A stretch of 64,000 bases of DNA from contig CM060833.1 of NCBI GenBank assembly GCA_030762175.1, forward strand, positions 68,761,501-68,825,500, read 5' to 3'. Position 1 is the first letter of the stretch, and every line of letters starts with the position of its first letter. This stretch comes from Metallyticus violacea (lineage: Eukaryota > Arthropoda > Insecta > Mantodea > Metallyticidae). The notes beneath the pieces are model-generated. The model was not told the origin of the DNA. It saw only the letters and a list, made by a program, of their open reading frames with translations, and ran no database searches. The position numbers and the translations under genes are program-made. Below, piece by piece: positions 48,485 to 59,115 of the stretch.

Positions 48485-49803
48485 GCTGATGGGTATGGTT
48501 AAATTTTCTGTGGCTTAATCATTTTGAATAAGGATGATGATGATGGCAATGATTGTGCCATTACAAAATTACCAATAGATGCAACCTTTTATTTCATCAG
48601 CATTACATTCTGGTTAACTTTGAAATAAATGTGAAAAGTTATTAATGCTTTATATATATATATTATTTGTATTAATTTGTATTAATGCTTTGCATAGTAT
48701 GGTGCTCAGAATTATGAAAATCTAGCTAGGTGCATAAATTTATCTACATCATTCTGATTCTCAAATGTTATCCCTATAAACAAGGATGAAAATTTAGAGA
48801 TACTTGTAACAGTTTTGTAGTAGTAGAACTCACAAAGAAAATAATCAAGACTTAGAGAATATTAAGACTAGAGACTGAATGTTTGCCAATGAGTCAAAAT
48901 GAAATGATGAGCCATCTACCATTAAATTCATACAGCAATCTAAACCTCTGGAAAATTAATATCTGATTTTTACTTTACCTTAACCTCACTGAAATTTAAT
49001 GACCATTCTGGTAGGAAAACCCAATTGCACCCTTTAGACTTTATATAAAAAGCTCTTTACCTAAACCTCTATGTTACTCAGAGCACTGACAGAACCATGT
49101 TATGGCTTTTTACTCTCTTTTACCCTTTTAATCAAAGGCTCAAAGCAGGTTAATCTTAAAAATACAAAAGGCATTTTCCTGCTTCAATTAAATTATTAAA
49201 AATCTTGACAATAACAATCAGTGCAAAATATACAAGAAAACATAACTAAAACAAAAACCTATTTTTGAAAAATATGCTATAAGAATTTTTCTTTTTCTCT
49301 CTCCATTTAAAAAACTTACAATTTAAACTCTTTTCCTGTAGACATCATAGCTGTGTGTCAGAAGTACATACATACATTTTTATGCAGTAAACCATTAATG
49401 TAGTTGAGCAGTACACGTGTACTAGAATAAAGAGCATACGGTTAGTGTGCTAGCAAAAAATTGTAGATTTGGAAATACTCCTTTCATCTTTATTAAAACT
49501 GAATTATCCATTAGCTGTTTGAAAGTTTTATAATTAGGCTAGAGTTATAACTACCATTTTGGTTTTAAAATTTGCATTTTATTCCTTTGCTGAAATGCTC
49601 ATTCATTGTTCAACTTTCTTAAAAACTATGAACAGCTGCCTCAATATTTTGTGTGATTTCACAGCCTTCCCTCAAATTGGCAAGTTTACACTACACTTAT
49701 GGTGTCATAGAAATGAAAAAGAGACTACGGTAAATGACCTCCTGAAACAGAGATAAGTGTGGTGATGCAAGCATCTATAGCGTAAATGTAAATTGGAACT
49801 TGC

Positions 49804-49877
49804 ATATTCTTCTTTGCTAATTTGTAGGTTAACTAACACACCAGCTAGTTAACCTATAAATTAGCAAAGAAGAATAT
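49804..49877. repeat. Inverted repeat at the 5' end of the Penelope remnant
   Basis: 32-bp arms at 49804-49835 and 49846-49877, separated by 10 bp, with a single mismatch. The right arm runs into the start of the Penelope-like coding remnant, so the left arm is an inverted copy of its first bases. Confidence 0.8.
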
Positions 49878-50543
49878 TTTAAAGAATACAAACAAATAGA
49901 AGAAACAGCAGATAAAAATGGTTTTAAAAAAGAACTAGTACATAAAAAGGTGCAAAAATTCAAGAGACAAAAACATATCAAAGAAACCCCAACACTTTCA
50001 GCAAGAAAAGAAAAACTAATTTTTAAAAAATTCACATATCATCCATGGGCCACAAAAATATTTCAGAATATTCTTAAAGATTTTAGTATCAGGTTGGCAT
50101 CGATTAATAGATTTAATGTTAAAAATTTACTGATAGATAATGTTAATGACAGTATTCCACAAGAAGAAAAATCAGGTACTTACAAAATAAACTGTGCAGA
50201 ATGTGAAAAAATCTACATTGGAAAAATAAAGAGAAACATAGGCACACGGTTAAAGGAACATTTCAGGAACATAAAGTACAAGCAAATAGAGAAATCAGCA
50301 GTAGCATATCATTTTTGAACACAAAATCACAACATAATAAATAAAGCAAAATTATTAAAATCAGTACAAGGACCTACAGAATTAGCAACCTGGGAGAAAA
50401 TCCACATCTACAAATACAAAGACTGCATAATGAACTTCAATATTGCCGGGGATGAAAACATAAACTACAAGTTTATCACACCACCACCAGAGCAGAATAT
50501 ACATTCCCACAGCTTAGCGAATGATCCGACAGTTGAACTTTAG
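49860..50543 (+). pseudogene. Penelope-like element: end of RT and GIY-YIG endonuclease
   Basis: Penelope-like retroelements code for a reverse transcriptase followed by a GIY-YIG nuclease that nicks target DNA. Here about 227 codons remain in a single frame, with one in-frame TGA at 50316-50318. The first about 85 codons are a Lys-rich RT-to-nuclease linker (KKFTYHPWATKIFQNILKD), typical just upstream of the nuclease. The nuclease has TYKINCAECEKIYIG as the GIY...YIG pair, GTRLKEH with the catalytic Arg and His, AVAYHF, and the metal-binding Glu in ATWEKIHIYKY. The frame ends TVEL then TAG. The RT catalytic domain is missing: the copy is 5' truncated at an inverted repeat. The first GIY residue is changed to T. 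Not functional. Confidence 0.88.
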
Positions 50544-50544
50544 C

Positions 50545-50655
50545 CTGGATGAAGATGGGAACTAAATGTTCTCGAAACTGGTTCATACATTTATGAAAAG
50601 TAAGTGAAGCTTTAAGAGTGTGTAGTTCAACTGAATCATACAATGGTATCAATTA
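50545..50655 (+). repeat. Penelope 3' tail with hammerhead-like motif (degenerate)
   Basis: Starts two bases after the nuclease stop codon. It contains gatgaagatgggaac, a short loop, gttctcgaaac, then tggttcatac, gtgaagctttaagagtgtgt and agttcaactgaatcatacaa. It is clearly homologous to each arm of the palindrome at 52397-52675. Compared with those arms the CTGA core is mutated, so if this is a ribozyme remnant it is dead. Confidence 0.7.
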
Positions 50656-50659
50656 ATCT

Positions 50660-52396
50660 ATAGCTTGTTGATTTCTGTCTTAATGACAAGTAAAGTACAT
50701 TCAGACCTTCAGGGAACATGAAACCTTTTTGTAGTTTGGTGCAGGTAAAGTTTCTGTTCCAGTTTCTACTTCTGCACTAATAAAAACAATATTCCTCTGA
50801 TACAAAGGATTGAGACTCGTGTCCCAAAAATGTTAGACCACCAGTGTCAGCATTAAAATCCTTGCCTTACAAGCAATTGTGACTACGATTTGGAAGGTCT
50901 GCTAAAGAAGAAACACCACAGAAGTAGTACAGTCCATCTGGAGCCTCCTTTGCCATAATGGAAGTAACAGTACCTCCTAATTATTTTAACCAACCTCAGC
51001 ACTGCAGTAAACTTTATGTTATGTTTATAAATTTGGATTAGATATTTTCTGGTATTGTATCTCTCATATACAAAGTGTACAGATAGCTACTGAGCCATAA
51101 GAGGAATTGTTCAATTGTTTAACATTGTTCAAAAGTTATTCTGCAAATGTGATGCTAACAATTGCAATATTTTCTGGATTTAATTCAACACTATTTATGG
51201 TGGGGATTTGAAAAAAATTAATGAAAAAAAGAAAAATAAGCTGATATGGATCATAGTGGGGAAGAGAGCTACTGTAGAATGCTTTACTGCCAGTGCTCTT
51301 ATTGAGCATTTGGATCCCAAAATGACAAGACTAGAAAATAATACTGATTTCAGGCATACAGTGTGAATAATTCACATAGGTCAACCATTGTACAAGTATG
51401 TAACAAACCTTTAATTCAACATAACTCGAAGGAATTTATCATAGTAACACTTTTTTGTTCACTAATGCACAAAATACTTAAAAAAGTGTGAAGGCTTTGA
51501 AAGTACTTTTTCTAAAAATGTTTCATGCAAATCTATCATATGACTTTTCCCCGTGTTGATAACATGATTGGTTTCCAATAGCAAAGGATTTTTCAATAAG
51601 GCACTTTTAAGAATAAGCATACTTAAAATCACACTACACAGGTGTACTTTGACTTAAAATTAAATTTAAAGACTACATCAAATTTTTCTCATTGTCTTCT
51701 AATATTCATGTATTTTAAATCTTTTGTTCGCTTTTTATTAACTTTTTAAAATAATTAATTCCTATACATATACATCAGAAATAAAGACAAGCATGTGAGA
51801 GCTATGTCCCTTGCCTTGTGACCTATGGCACAGCCATCTTCACACTTATTCTTATCTTATTTATAAATTAACATTTAAATTACAAAAAAACTAATGTCCT
51901 TCAAAGATGTAAATAAAAAAAATTCTTTAGTCTTATTTCCAAACAGAAATAAGAATCTATGCAATAAAACACTAAAATAATAATTACAAAAAGATTCAAT
52001 ACTCTTAGGAAGAAAATTTAATTTCAACACTAGGTACTTTTAAGCTTGAATGTTCTGCCTGAAGACTTTGGTTTATTATGAGCAAATGATTAGAAAAGTA
52101 TCCAACCTTTGCAAAGATTTTCTTTAGAAATATATGCACACATTGTAAGCACATGCTTAAATAATTAATTTATTAACCATCAACAGCTTCTTGTTTTATT
52201 CTTAATTAGCTAGTGAGTCAATTTTATACTCTTGACACAATTGTTTGTTTTCTGTTGCTAGAAATAAACTATTTTTATTAGAACTGTTTTTAAGACACAA
52301 ATTAATACTCCATATTATGAAATCATTTTTACCAATTCATAAACATATTTTAAAATTTAAATGTAAAATTGGAACTTAAACACAGTGAAGCCAATC
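50660..52396. other. Intergenic, nothing recognised
   Basis: AT-rich. One copy of the cttaattagctagtg word at 52201 is shared with 47861. No exon or known element otherwise. Confidence 0.4.
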
Positions 52397-52467
52397 ATAT
52401 TAATGGATATCATTGTATGATTAGTTGAACTACACACTCTTAAAGCTTCACTTACTTTTTATAAATG

Positions 52468-52511
52468 TATGGAACCGGTTTCGAGAACATTTTGTTCCCA
52501 TCTTCAGCCAT
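52468..52511 (-). ncRNA. Hammerhead-like motif, left palindrome arm
   Basis: Reverse-strand mirror of 52561-52603; identical sequence, see that entry. Confidence 0.45.
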
Positions 52512-52560
52512 GCTAAGGTTCAACTCAAAGTTGAACTTCAACTAAGAGTTGAACCTTAGC

Positions 52561-52603
52561 ATGGCTGAAGATGGGAACAAAATGTTCTCGAAACCGGTTC
52601 CAT
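52561..52603 (+). ncRNA. Hammerhead-like ribozyme motif, right palindrome arm
   Basis: Read as RNA: ATGG, then CTGAAGA (fits the CUGANGA core), an unpaired U, a hairpin GGGAACA-AAA-TGTTCTC, then GAA, then ACCGGT (self-complementary, stem III), T as the cleavage-site base (52599), and CCAT pairing with the first ATGG (stem I). This is the plan of a minimal type I hammerhead with a very short stem III, a type reported from Penelope-like elements. The extra U between core and stem II and the four-pair stem I are departures, so activity is uncertain. Confidence 0.45.
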
Positions 52604-52675
52604 ACATTTATAAAAAGTAAGTGAAGCTTTAAGAGTGTGTAGTTCAACTAATCATACAATGATATCCATTAATAT

Positions 52676-54013
52676 TTTAAAATGTTCATTAAACTAGCAT
52701 AAAAGATTATCTCTAGAATGGAGAAGGCACCAGTTACATGAATTTTACTGCAAATACTAAAATCAGTCACTATCTTTCATAATGGTATGAACTATTTGAC
52801 AGATATAATCTTTCAGCCACATGCTTCTATTTAGAGAGAGAGAGAGAGAGAAAGGATATAAAATTAAAAATATGACATGTGCATATTTCTAAATTATTCA
52901 CTAACAACAGATAACAGGTATAATCAGTTTCTACATTATACATATATGCTTGGGAATTTTAAGAGGAATCCTTTGGAAGCATATTATGGGAATGTTATGA
53001 ATTACCAACTCTACTTTGGAAACGTTTCTTTGTCCTAATTATGTGTTATTGTCTTACCCACTTCTCTCTTGCTTTAATATTTTTATACATTAATTTCATA
53101 TAGAGAAAACATGATTTTTTTAGTGCATGATTTTGTTCTGCTTCTTTTCAACTCTCTTTCCAATTGAAAGATAATAAATAAATCTACAATTGAGAACTGT
53201 TAAAATTGTATTAATTCTGTATTCTAGAATCATTAGCTCTTGGGCTCCGTTTACGTCAGTAGTATGTGAAGTGCCATCCAAGAGCATGCAAACAAATAAT
53301 GTTACATTACTATTATATTTTTGTTCATAAACTTTAATTTCAATGCATACTGCATTGCCAAATCTATTTTTTTATTGTATTACAACAAAACATTTGGTAT
53401 TAAAAGCATAACTCATTGAACATAAAATATTACATGACAAAAATTTTAAATTTAATAATTGGGAAATTTCTCAGGATAATTGTTTTACATAGATATATCT
53501 TATGAACATTAGTCAGATTATGAAAAGTTAACAATAAACATATGTTTGAACCACCAGTATAATGATTCACATATTACTCCCTAGAGACCAGAACTAATAC
53601 AGAGAACATAGTCAAATAACACAGTTGTACATAGGAAGAATGTTTCCTTGCCATAACATAATCACAGTATCATTGAACCCCAAGATTCAGCATACATGAT
53701 GTCATAATCTTACAAAAGGTTCATGAAAAGAATAAAAAGCAATATCTTACTTTAAAATAAAAAGAATTGTCCAAAAATGGCGAATGAAACTTTAATAGCA
53801 AGGAACAACTGCCACTAATAATGTACGAAATATTTTACAGGTTAGTCAACATATCCAATAATTCAATCCATATTCTCAGCCAACTATGGATTCTTAGCCT
53901 CCCTTACCTTATTCTCTTTGTCAGTAACTGAACCTCATGTAAGAGGTCTCTGAGCAAAATTTATCAGCCGTTTAATGAGGTGAATTGAATGGAATCACTG
54001 ATTAGAAATGTTC

Positions 54014-54045
<32 letters not shown>

Positions 54046-56326
54046 ATTCAATCTTGTCATTAAACAAACTTTTGGCCATCTTTATTCTAAAGCTAAGAGC
54101 TAGGTTAATGAAAAATGCAATTTGAATGGTATCCTAAGCCTAGAAAGCTAAAATGTGGCTCTGCCTTTTTCATTCCAGAGAGTTGGATTAATCTGGAATT
54201 AGATTAATTTATGATATAGTTTTATAAAATTCCATAATTTCCATTGTATCCCTGGTTTTTTCTGCAGAAACATATACAACATTTATTAAATTTGAACCTA
54301 CATATTAACAGAATGTATAATATTTTACAAACATTAAATTTTGTTATTATTTTTTATTGAATATTATACAAAGTTTATTATTTCACATTTTTCTAATAAT
54401 TCTTGCAGTCTATATTTAAAATAGTTTGCAAATTAATAAATACAGTTTCAATTTATATAACTATTTGATGTGCTATTTTCATTTATGCAAGTATAGGAAA
54501 ACAGATTTTTGTTCTATTACTTTGTGTTGCTGCAGAAGAAATTTGGCTTATATTCAGTGAGATAATGGAAAAGTAAATAAATTCCTATACATTGAAGGTA
54601 TGTTTTAATATACTGTACTTTAGCAAAGCACAGATACCACAAAGACAAATATACACTTAAGCACAATATTAATATCTACAATCAGTAACAGGCAATATTT
54701 TGCAGAAATATTTACTAATTATAACCTGTGAATTCAGAAGCACTAAGCGTTATCTTGAAATATAATATTATGGATTTTAAAATTATTTCATAGTAGCACG
54801 TGTTTTCTGAATCTAAGTGATGTATGTATAACGTTGCTAATAAAGCTAGTACTAGTAAACATTTTTTGGAGCAGGATAAAAATATATTATAATATTTTCT
54901 ACTATTAGTATGAACCTTTCTTTATAGGAATATGAAGTCTATTTTAAAAATGTTAATTACATATCAAGGCAATGCTTTTTAAAGCCAATTTATTTTTCCA
55001 AAAAATATGAATTAATGTTACATTTTTTGCAAATTATAGTACCTTTGTAGAAAAAAATTCTTAATTATTTTTGCAGCTTAATAAAATAATAATATAAAAT
55101 TATAATTTATATTGTTATTATAATCTCTCTGGCATTAAAACCAAAAGAAATGTGTAGCAGGAGTGTGCAAAATGCTGAACCAAATTGGGGGAAAAAAAAC
55201 TTTATTGTTTTTTTTTTTTAATCAAAATGTATTTCACTGACCAAAATACTGCCCATACACTTTATTTCCCTCATTTCTCTGGGCTTTCTCTTAGATTGCT
55301 ACTAGCAAAGAGAAATGTTCAAGCAATGGATATTGAGAAAGTATGTGCTTTTAAAAAATGATAGTTCAGTGATTACTGCAAAGATGAAGCCATGACTACT
55401 GAAAGTTGCACAAATATAATGAGCATTAATCAAATACTTGAATTTTCATTTCATCTTTCAGTATACAATTAAAAAAAAAAAAAAAACATAAATTTTGATA
55501 TGATCAGTCCCCCTAGAGACTATACATTTGATGCAATATACAAAGATTTTACTTATTATCAAGGTTAAAACTTTTCTTATTGAAATAAAACATGAAATTT
55601 TGTTATGTATGCTAATTTGACTTGATGAAAGATGAAGCATCACATATCATGTATCTGTATTATCTTCCTTTTCTGTTTTTACATACCCAACTATTTTTAT
55701 CTCCAATGAATACCACCATTTGAATTCATAATACAAATATCTGATCTTCAGTGTTTTGATTTGTTTTTCCCATATAATACATATAATCAATATAGCTGCA
55801 CTTACCACTCTATGCATTTTCATTTATTGACCTTAGCTAGCAAATAAAAGAGAGATATATAAAACATAAAAAATATTTCAGTTAGTACATTTCCCATTAC
55901 ATTATAATAGAATATAGGCATTAAGTTTTTAATGGCCTCCTTATATACTATTACAAAGCTCAGATATGTTTTTTTTAAAAATAAATTATGTTTATTTAAA
56001 TTCCAGAACTACTGGAAAATGACAGAACTCTGTATTTAATCTTAGTATTTTTTTATTAAATAAACAAATACTTATTGCAAATTGTTTCTCTATTACAGTG
56101 ATTCAAAATTAAATTTAATTAAAAAGTGATTCAAGTTGCTGAATCAAATGCGACTATAACACTTATAGATACACAATATAAAAAAAGCATGGCCTGTGCT
56201 TTAATAATCTGTTAATCTTTAATTTAGTGCTAGCTCATATGCAAAGTATTATTATTGGATAAAGCATTTTTACTTGATCTTAAGCTGCACAATGTTTGCC
56301 ATCAAGATGAGAAAATTTAAGACTAT
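52676..56326. other. Intergenic or 3' flank, little recognised
   Basis: Very AT-rich. Holds a short (GA)n run near 52832-52851 and a SINE family B 3' piece at 53921-54046. The last part before 56327 would be the 3' UTR of the minus-strand gene; AATAAA on the reverse strand is common here, so no single polyadenylation site is chosen. Confidence 0.4.
53921..54046 (+). repeat. SINE family B, 3' part with (AAAT)n tail
   Basis: gtaagaggtctctgagcaaaa, cagccgttta and tgaattgaatgg match the family body; the gttcttaaataaat end has grown into about seven AAAT units. Confidence 0.75.
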
Positions 56327-56554
56327 TTATGCATTGGCAGCAACTTCTGAAGCTGTTACATCATTGGGCATGATAGGCAGAAGTATACCTGCTTCAAGAG
56401 CTTCCTTCTCCAGGTCTGCCAATTGTCGTCGCAATCTTGTGGCCTTCAGTTTCAGCTCTTTGTCCTTTTCTCGCAGTGAAGTTATTGTTTCCCAAGCCTG
56501 GCGTTGTGGTGTTTGATCCACAACCCAACGGAGATATAGCTCTGACCACAATGT
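56327..56554 (-). CDS. Terminal coding exon of a minus-strand gene
   Basis: On the reverse strand an acceptor (attacttgttacag at 56555-56568) is followed in phase 0 by 75 codons and TAA. The stretch reads TLWSELYLRWVVDQTPQRQ..., then a strongly charged helix (REKDKELKLKATRLRRQL) with heptad-like Leu spacing, so a coiled coil is likely. It ends ...NDVTASEVAANA. The GC content and amino acid mix stand out from the AT-rich flanks. I do not recognise the protein. The upstream exons are to the right, probably beyond the window. It converges with the + strand gene ending near 47.6 kb. Confidence 0.7.
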   Translation of the reverse strand, partial: TLWSELYLRWVVDQTPQRQAWETITSLREKDKELKLKATRLRRQLADLEKEALEAGILLPIMPNDVTASEVAANA

Positions 56555-56704
56555 CTGTAACAAGTAATATATATCCATGCTATTTCTTCATTTGCATAGC
56601 TTATCAACCTACATTTATTTTTTTTTTGGGTGATGTATTTAAGCACTACATTCAAACTATATCAAGAAGTATGAATAAAATATCACAGGAAAAAGTGCAC
56701 AGCA

Positions 56705-56825
56705 CCTAACACTACCAAGTGAGGGAAAAGCTCTGAGCAAAGGCTTATCCAGGCAACTTGTTCCAACTGGGAACTGAACCTGGGTAAGCCATGGACAAGT
56801 AATTGGGGTTAGGCTACAATTCCAA
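56705..56825 (-). repeat. tRNA-like SINE head, family E
   Basis: On the reverse strand ggttcagttcccagttgg looks like a B box, followed by aacaagttgcctgg and a pyrimidine-containing tail; an A-box-like stretch (tagcctaaccccaatt) lies about 50 bases before it. The copy is short and diverged. Confidence 0.5.
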
Positions 56826-56973
56826 TAATTTTTTTTAATTTCATATAGTAATTGCTACAATCCATTACCACAGCTGCAGAGAGATCTACATTTTAAATAA
56901 TGCTCTAAACCTTACGTTTTGTTTAACTTTTAAATTACTATAGATTTAAATAGCAGGGATTTTCACATTGAAA

Positions 56974-57168
56974 TATAGTATAATATAACAAATTATTTAT
57001 GAGGAATTCATTCAAATTTCACTATTTTGTTCCACTTACTTGGACATGTTTCGAAGCCTGTTGCCTTCATCATCAGCACAGTTCCATGGCAACAGCCTTC
57101 GAAACATGTCCAAGTGGAACAAAACTAGTGAAATTTGAGTGAATAAATAATTTGCTATATTATACTAT
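56974..57168. repeat. Imperfect palindrome with hammerhead-like core in its loop
   Basis: Arms 56974-57065 and 57088-57168 are imperfect reverse complements (acatgtttcgaa / ttcgaaacatgt, ttgttccact / agtggaacaa, and AT-rich outer parts). The reverse strand of the left arm plus loop contains CTGATGA, a hairpin, CGAAAC and the self-complementary ACATGT. This is the same order of elements as in the 52.4-kb palindrome, although the arm sequences differ. The right arm lacks the CTGATGA part. Confidence 0.75.
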
Positions 57169-57606
57169 TTATTAATTTGTAGTAACTCTTAATTTGCTTA
57201 TAACCTCTTAGGTGGATATTGAACTAACAATGGACTGAAGACTAATTTAAAAGTATAATGTTAATACATTAATTAATTTCTAACTCATGTAATAAAACAA
57301 TGACAATGAAAAGAAAATTTTCAGAATTATAGAATTATAAATGTGAATGTAAGAGAGAGAAATGCTAACAATACATTCATACAGGAAGTGTAACTTATGG
57401 GCCTGCAGAGCACGCAATGCAGAGGGATCCAGAAAATAATATAGGCCTACATGGCATTATTTTAATTTTGAATAACATATTTCATCCATGCATTCCAAAG
57501 TTATACTAATACAGTATTCTTATAGAAATTTGTTTCCTTCAACAATTACTTCTCAAGTGTAATTATTTCTTCTTTTCATGACGCATTGTTAAACATTAAT
57601 CCCCAT

Positions 57607-57668
57607 CCCTGCCCGTGGTGCCTCAGTAATAAGAGCAGGGATTAAGCATCATCATTAAAAAAAAAAAA
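57607..57668 (+). repeat. SINE family A, 3' tail only
   Basis: cccgtggtgcctcagtaata, then a degenerate end and an A run. Confidence 0.7.
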
Positions 57669-57742
57669 TCCCATACCGCTCCTCCAACATTTGTTCAAAT
57701 CTTGTCTCGCATGAACTATCAACTTGCATATGAAACAATTGA

Positions 57743-57785
57743 GTTATTTACGGACGCTCTTTAACATCTCAGGTCATCAGTGTTA
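57743..57785 (-). repeat. SINE family B, 3' tail only, reverse
   Basis: tttacggacgctctttaaca and tctcaggtcatcagtgtt are the complement of the family tail. Confidence 0.75.
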
Positions 57786-58919
57786 CGCAACAATGATATC
57801 TATGTCTGGAATATATACAATCATTTTATTTTTACAATTAATTTAATATAAATTTAGAAGATGAAATTAATTTCTGAATTAAATATCATATATACATTAT
57901 AATTATACACAGTTTATGTATTTTAATTGGTTTTCTTTAATATGTACATGCAATAATGACAATGAGAGTGCACAACTGGTATATGAGTCACAGAAAATAA
58001 GTTTCCTCTTTGGTGGTGTAATAGGTGCGAGTGAATAAGTGTGCTCAGCAAATTAGGAAAGCATGAGCTTAAATAAATGTAAATATTTATGTGGCACTCA
58101 AAAATAGAAGTTAGGTTGTGAAAGAGAACAATTGATCAGGAAGTTGTAAAAACTGCATGTGTTTTTTTAAAGTACAAGTGCTAGTGGTATGAGCTTTGAC
58201 AGTGAATGTGTTTCAGTTGACGATGTAAGTTGTAATATAATAAATGAATCTGAGAATATTTCCACACAAAATGCTCCTATAGATAGGTATTCCTATACTG
58301 AAGATGTGATACATTTAATTGACACTGACCATTGTTGCTTAATCGAACTTTTGTTGTTAATTTAGAGGTCCTTTTCTGAAAGACATACTAACAAATAGAT
58401 CTGTCAGCTCTTATTATAATAAAACAAAAACTGGATAAAATACATGTATTGACTATGCTACTCTAATTCTGAATGCAGTGTACTGTAATGTTGGTTCTTT
58501 GTTGGCCGAAGCAACCAGAATTTTGCAGATGCATGGTTAATGGTATTATTAAGTTTGGCAGGAAATAGGAAAAAAGATAAAAAAAAGCATGAAACTTCAG
58601 CCATTCCTTTTACGTTCTGTTTAACATACAGGATATGGAAGAAAAGTAAATCAATTTTGTCACAGTTTTTCAAAGAAGAAAACGTTAAAAGTAACTGATA
58701 TACCACCGATATTGAATGTAATATTAACAATGGCTCATGGTAATATGCCTTTTCATGGTCATGATGAAAGACCTTCATCTCATATCAAAGGGAATTTTTT
58801 GAGTCTTATTGTACTTCCTATGTATGATCCATTACTAAATGTCCATGTTGACAAAGAGCAAAGTAGTACCAAATATTTAAGCCCCTAAATACAAAAAGAG
58901 CTAATTTTACTCTTTTCTC

Positions 58920-59115
58920 ACTCAATATTAAAATCTAGTGTAAATGGAAAGAGCCTTAATGATTGGGCCATTAAATTAAATTTGGTTCTCGGTTCATTAT
59001 GTGAATGGTTCAAAGCAAACAAATTGTCTCTAAATCTAGATAAAACAAATGTTATGAAATTCATTACTCACAGATCTCCAGATCCACAATTACAAATAGG
59101 ATATTATTACAGTGT
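58920..59115 (+). pseudogene. Non-LTR retrotransposon RT fragment inside the hAT
   Basis: About 60 codons read ...GKSLNDWAIKLN, LCEWFKANKLSLNLDKTNVM and KFITHR. The N.L.LN..KT..M.F pattern is typical of the end of LINE reverse transcriptases (CR1/Jockey-like). The neighbouring hAT part that should follow YLSP..QKELI is missing here. Exact boundaries and family are unsure. Confidence 0.7.

Larger units (their letters stand above)
47591..49803. other. Intergenic; small repeats only
   Basis: Contains a 15-bp hairpin (47861-47927) and an 85-bp tandem duplication (48316-48484). No gene is recognised. Short A-rich frames are random. Confidence 0.4.
52397..52675. repeat. Perfect palindrome, 130-bp arms, made of Penelope 3' tails
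   Basis: Arms 52397-52526 and 52546-52675 are exact reverse complements with no mismatch found, around a 19-bp spacer. The inner end of each arm (gagttgaaccttagc) matches the last codons and stop region of the Penelope remnant at 50531-50545, and the outer parts match its 3' tail. The structure is therefore two identical 3' tails joined head to head. Perfect arms mean a recent origin or continuing gene conversion. Confidence 0.92.

Noticed and set aside
56274..56709. Plus-strand frames over 56274-56709
   Set aside because: Antisense shadows of the better-supported minus-strand terminal exon.
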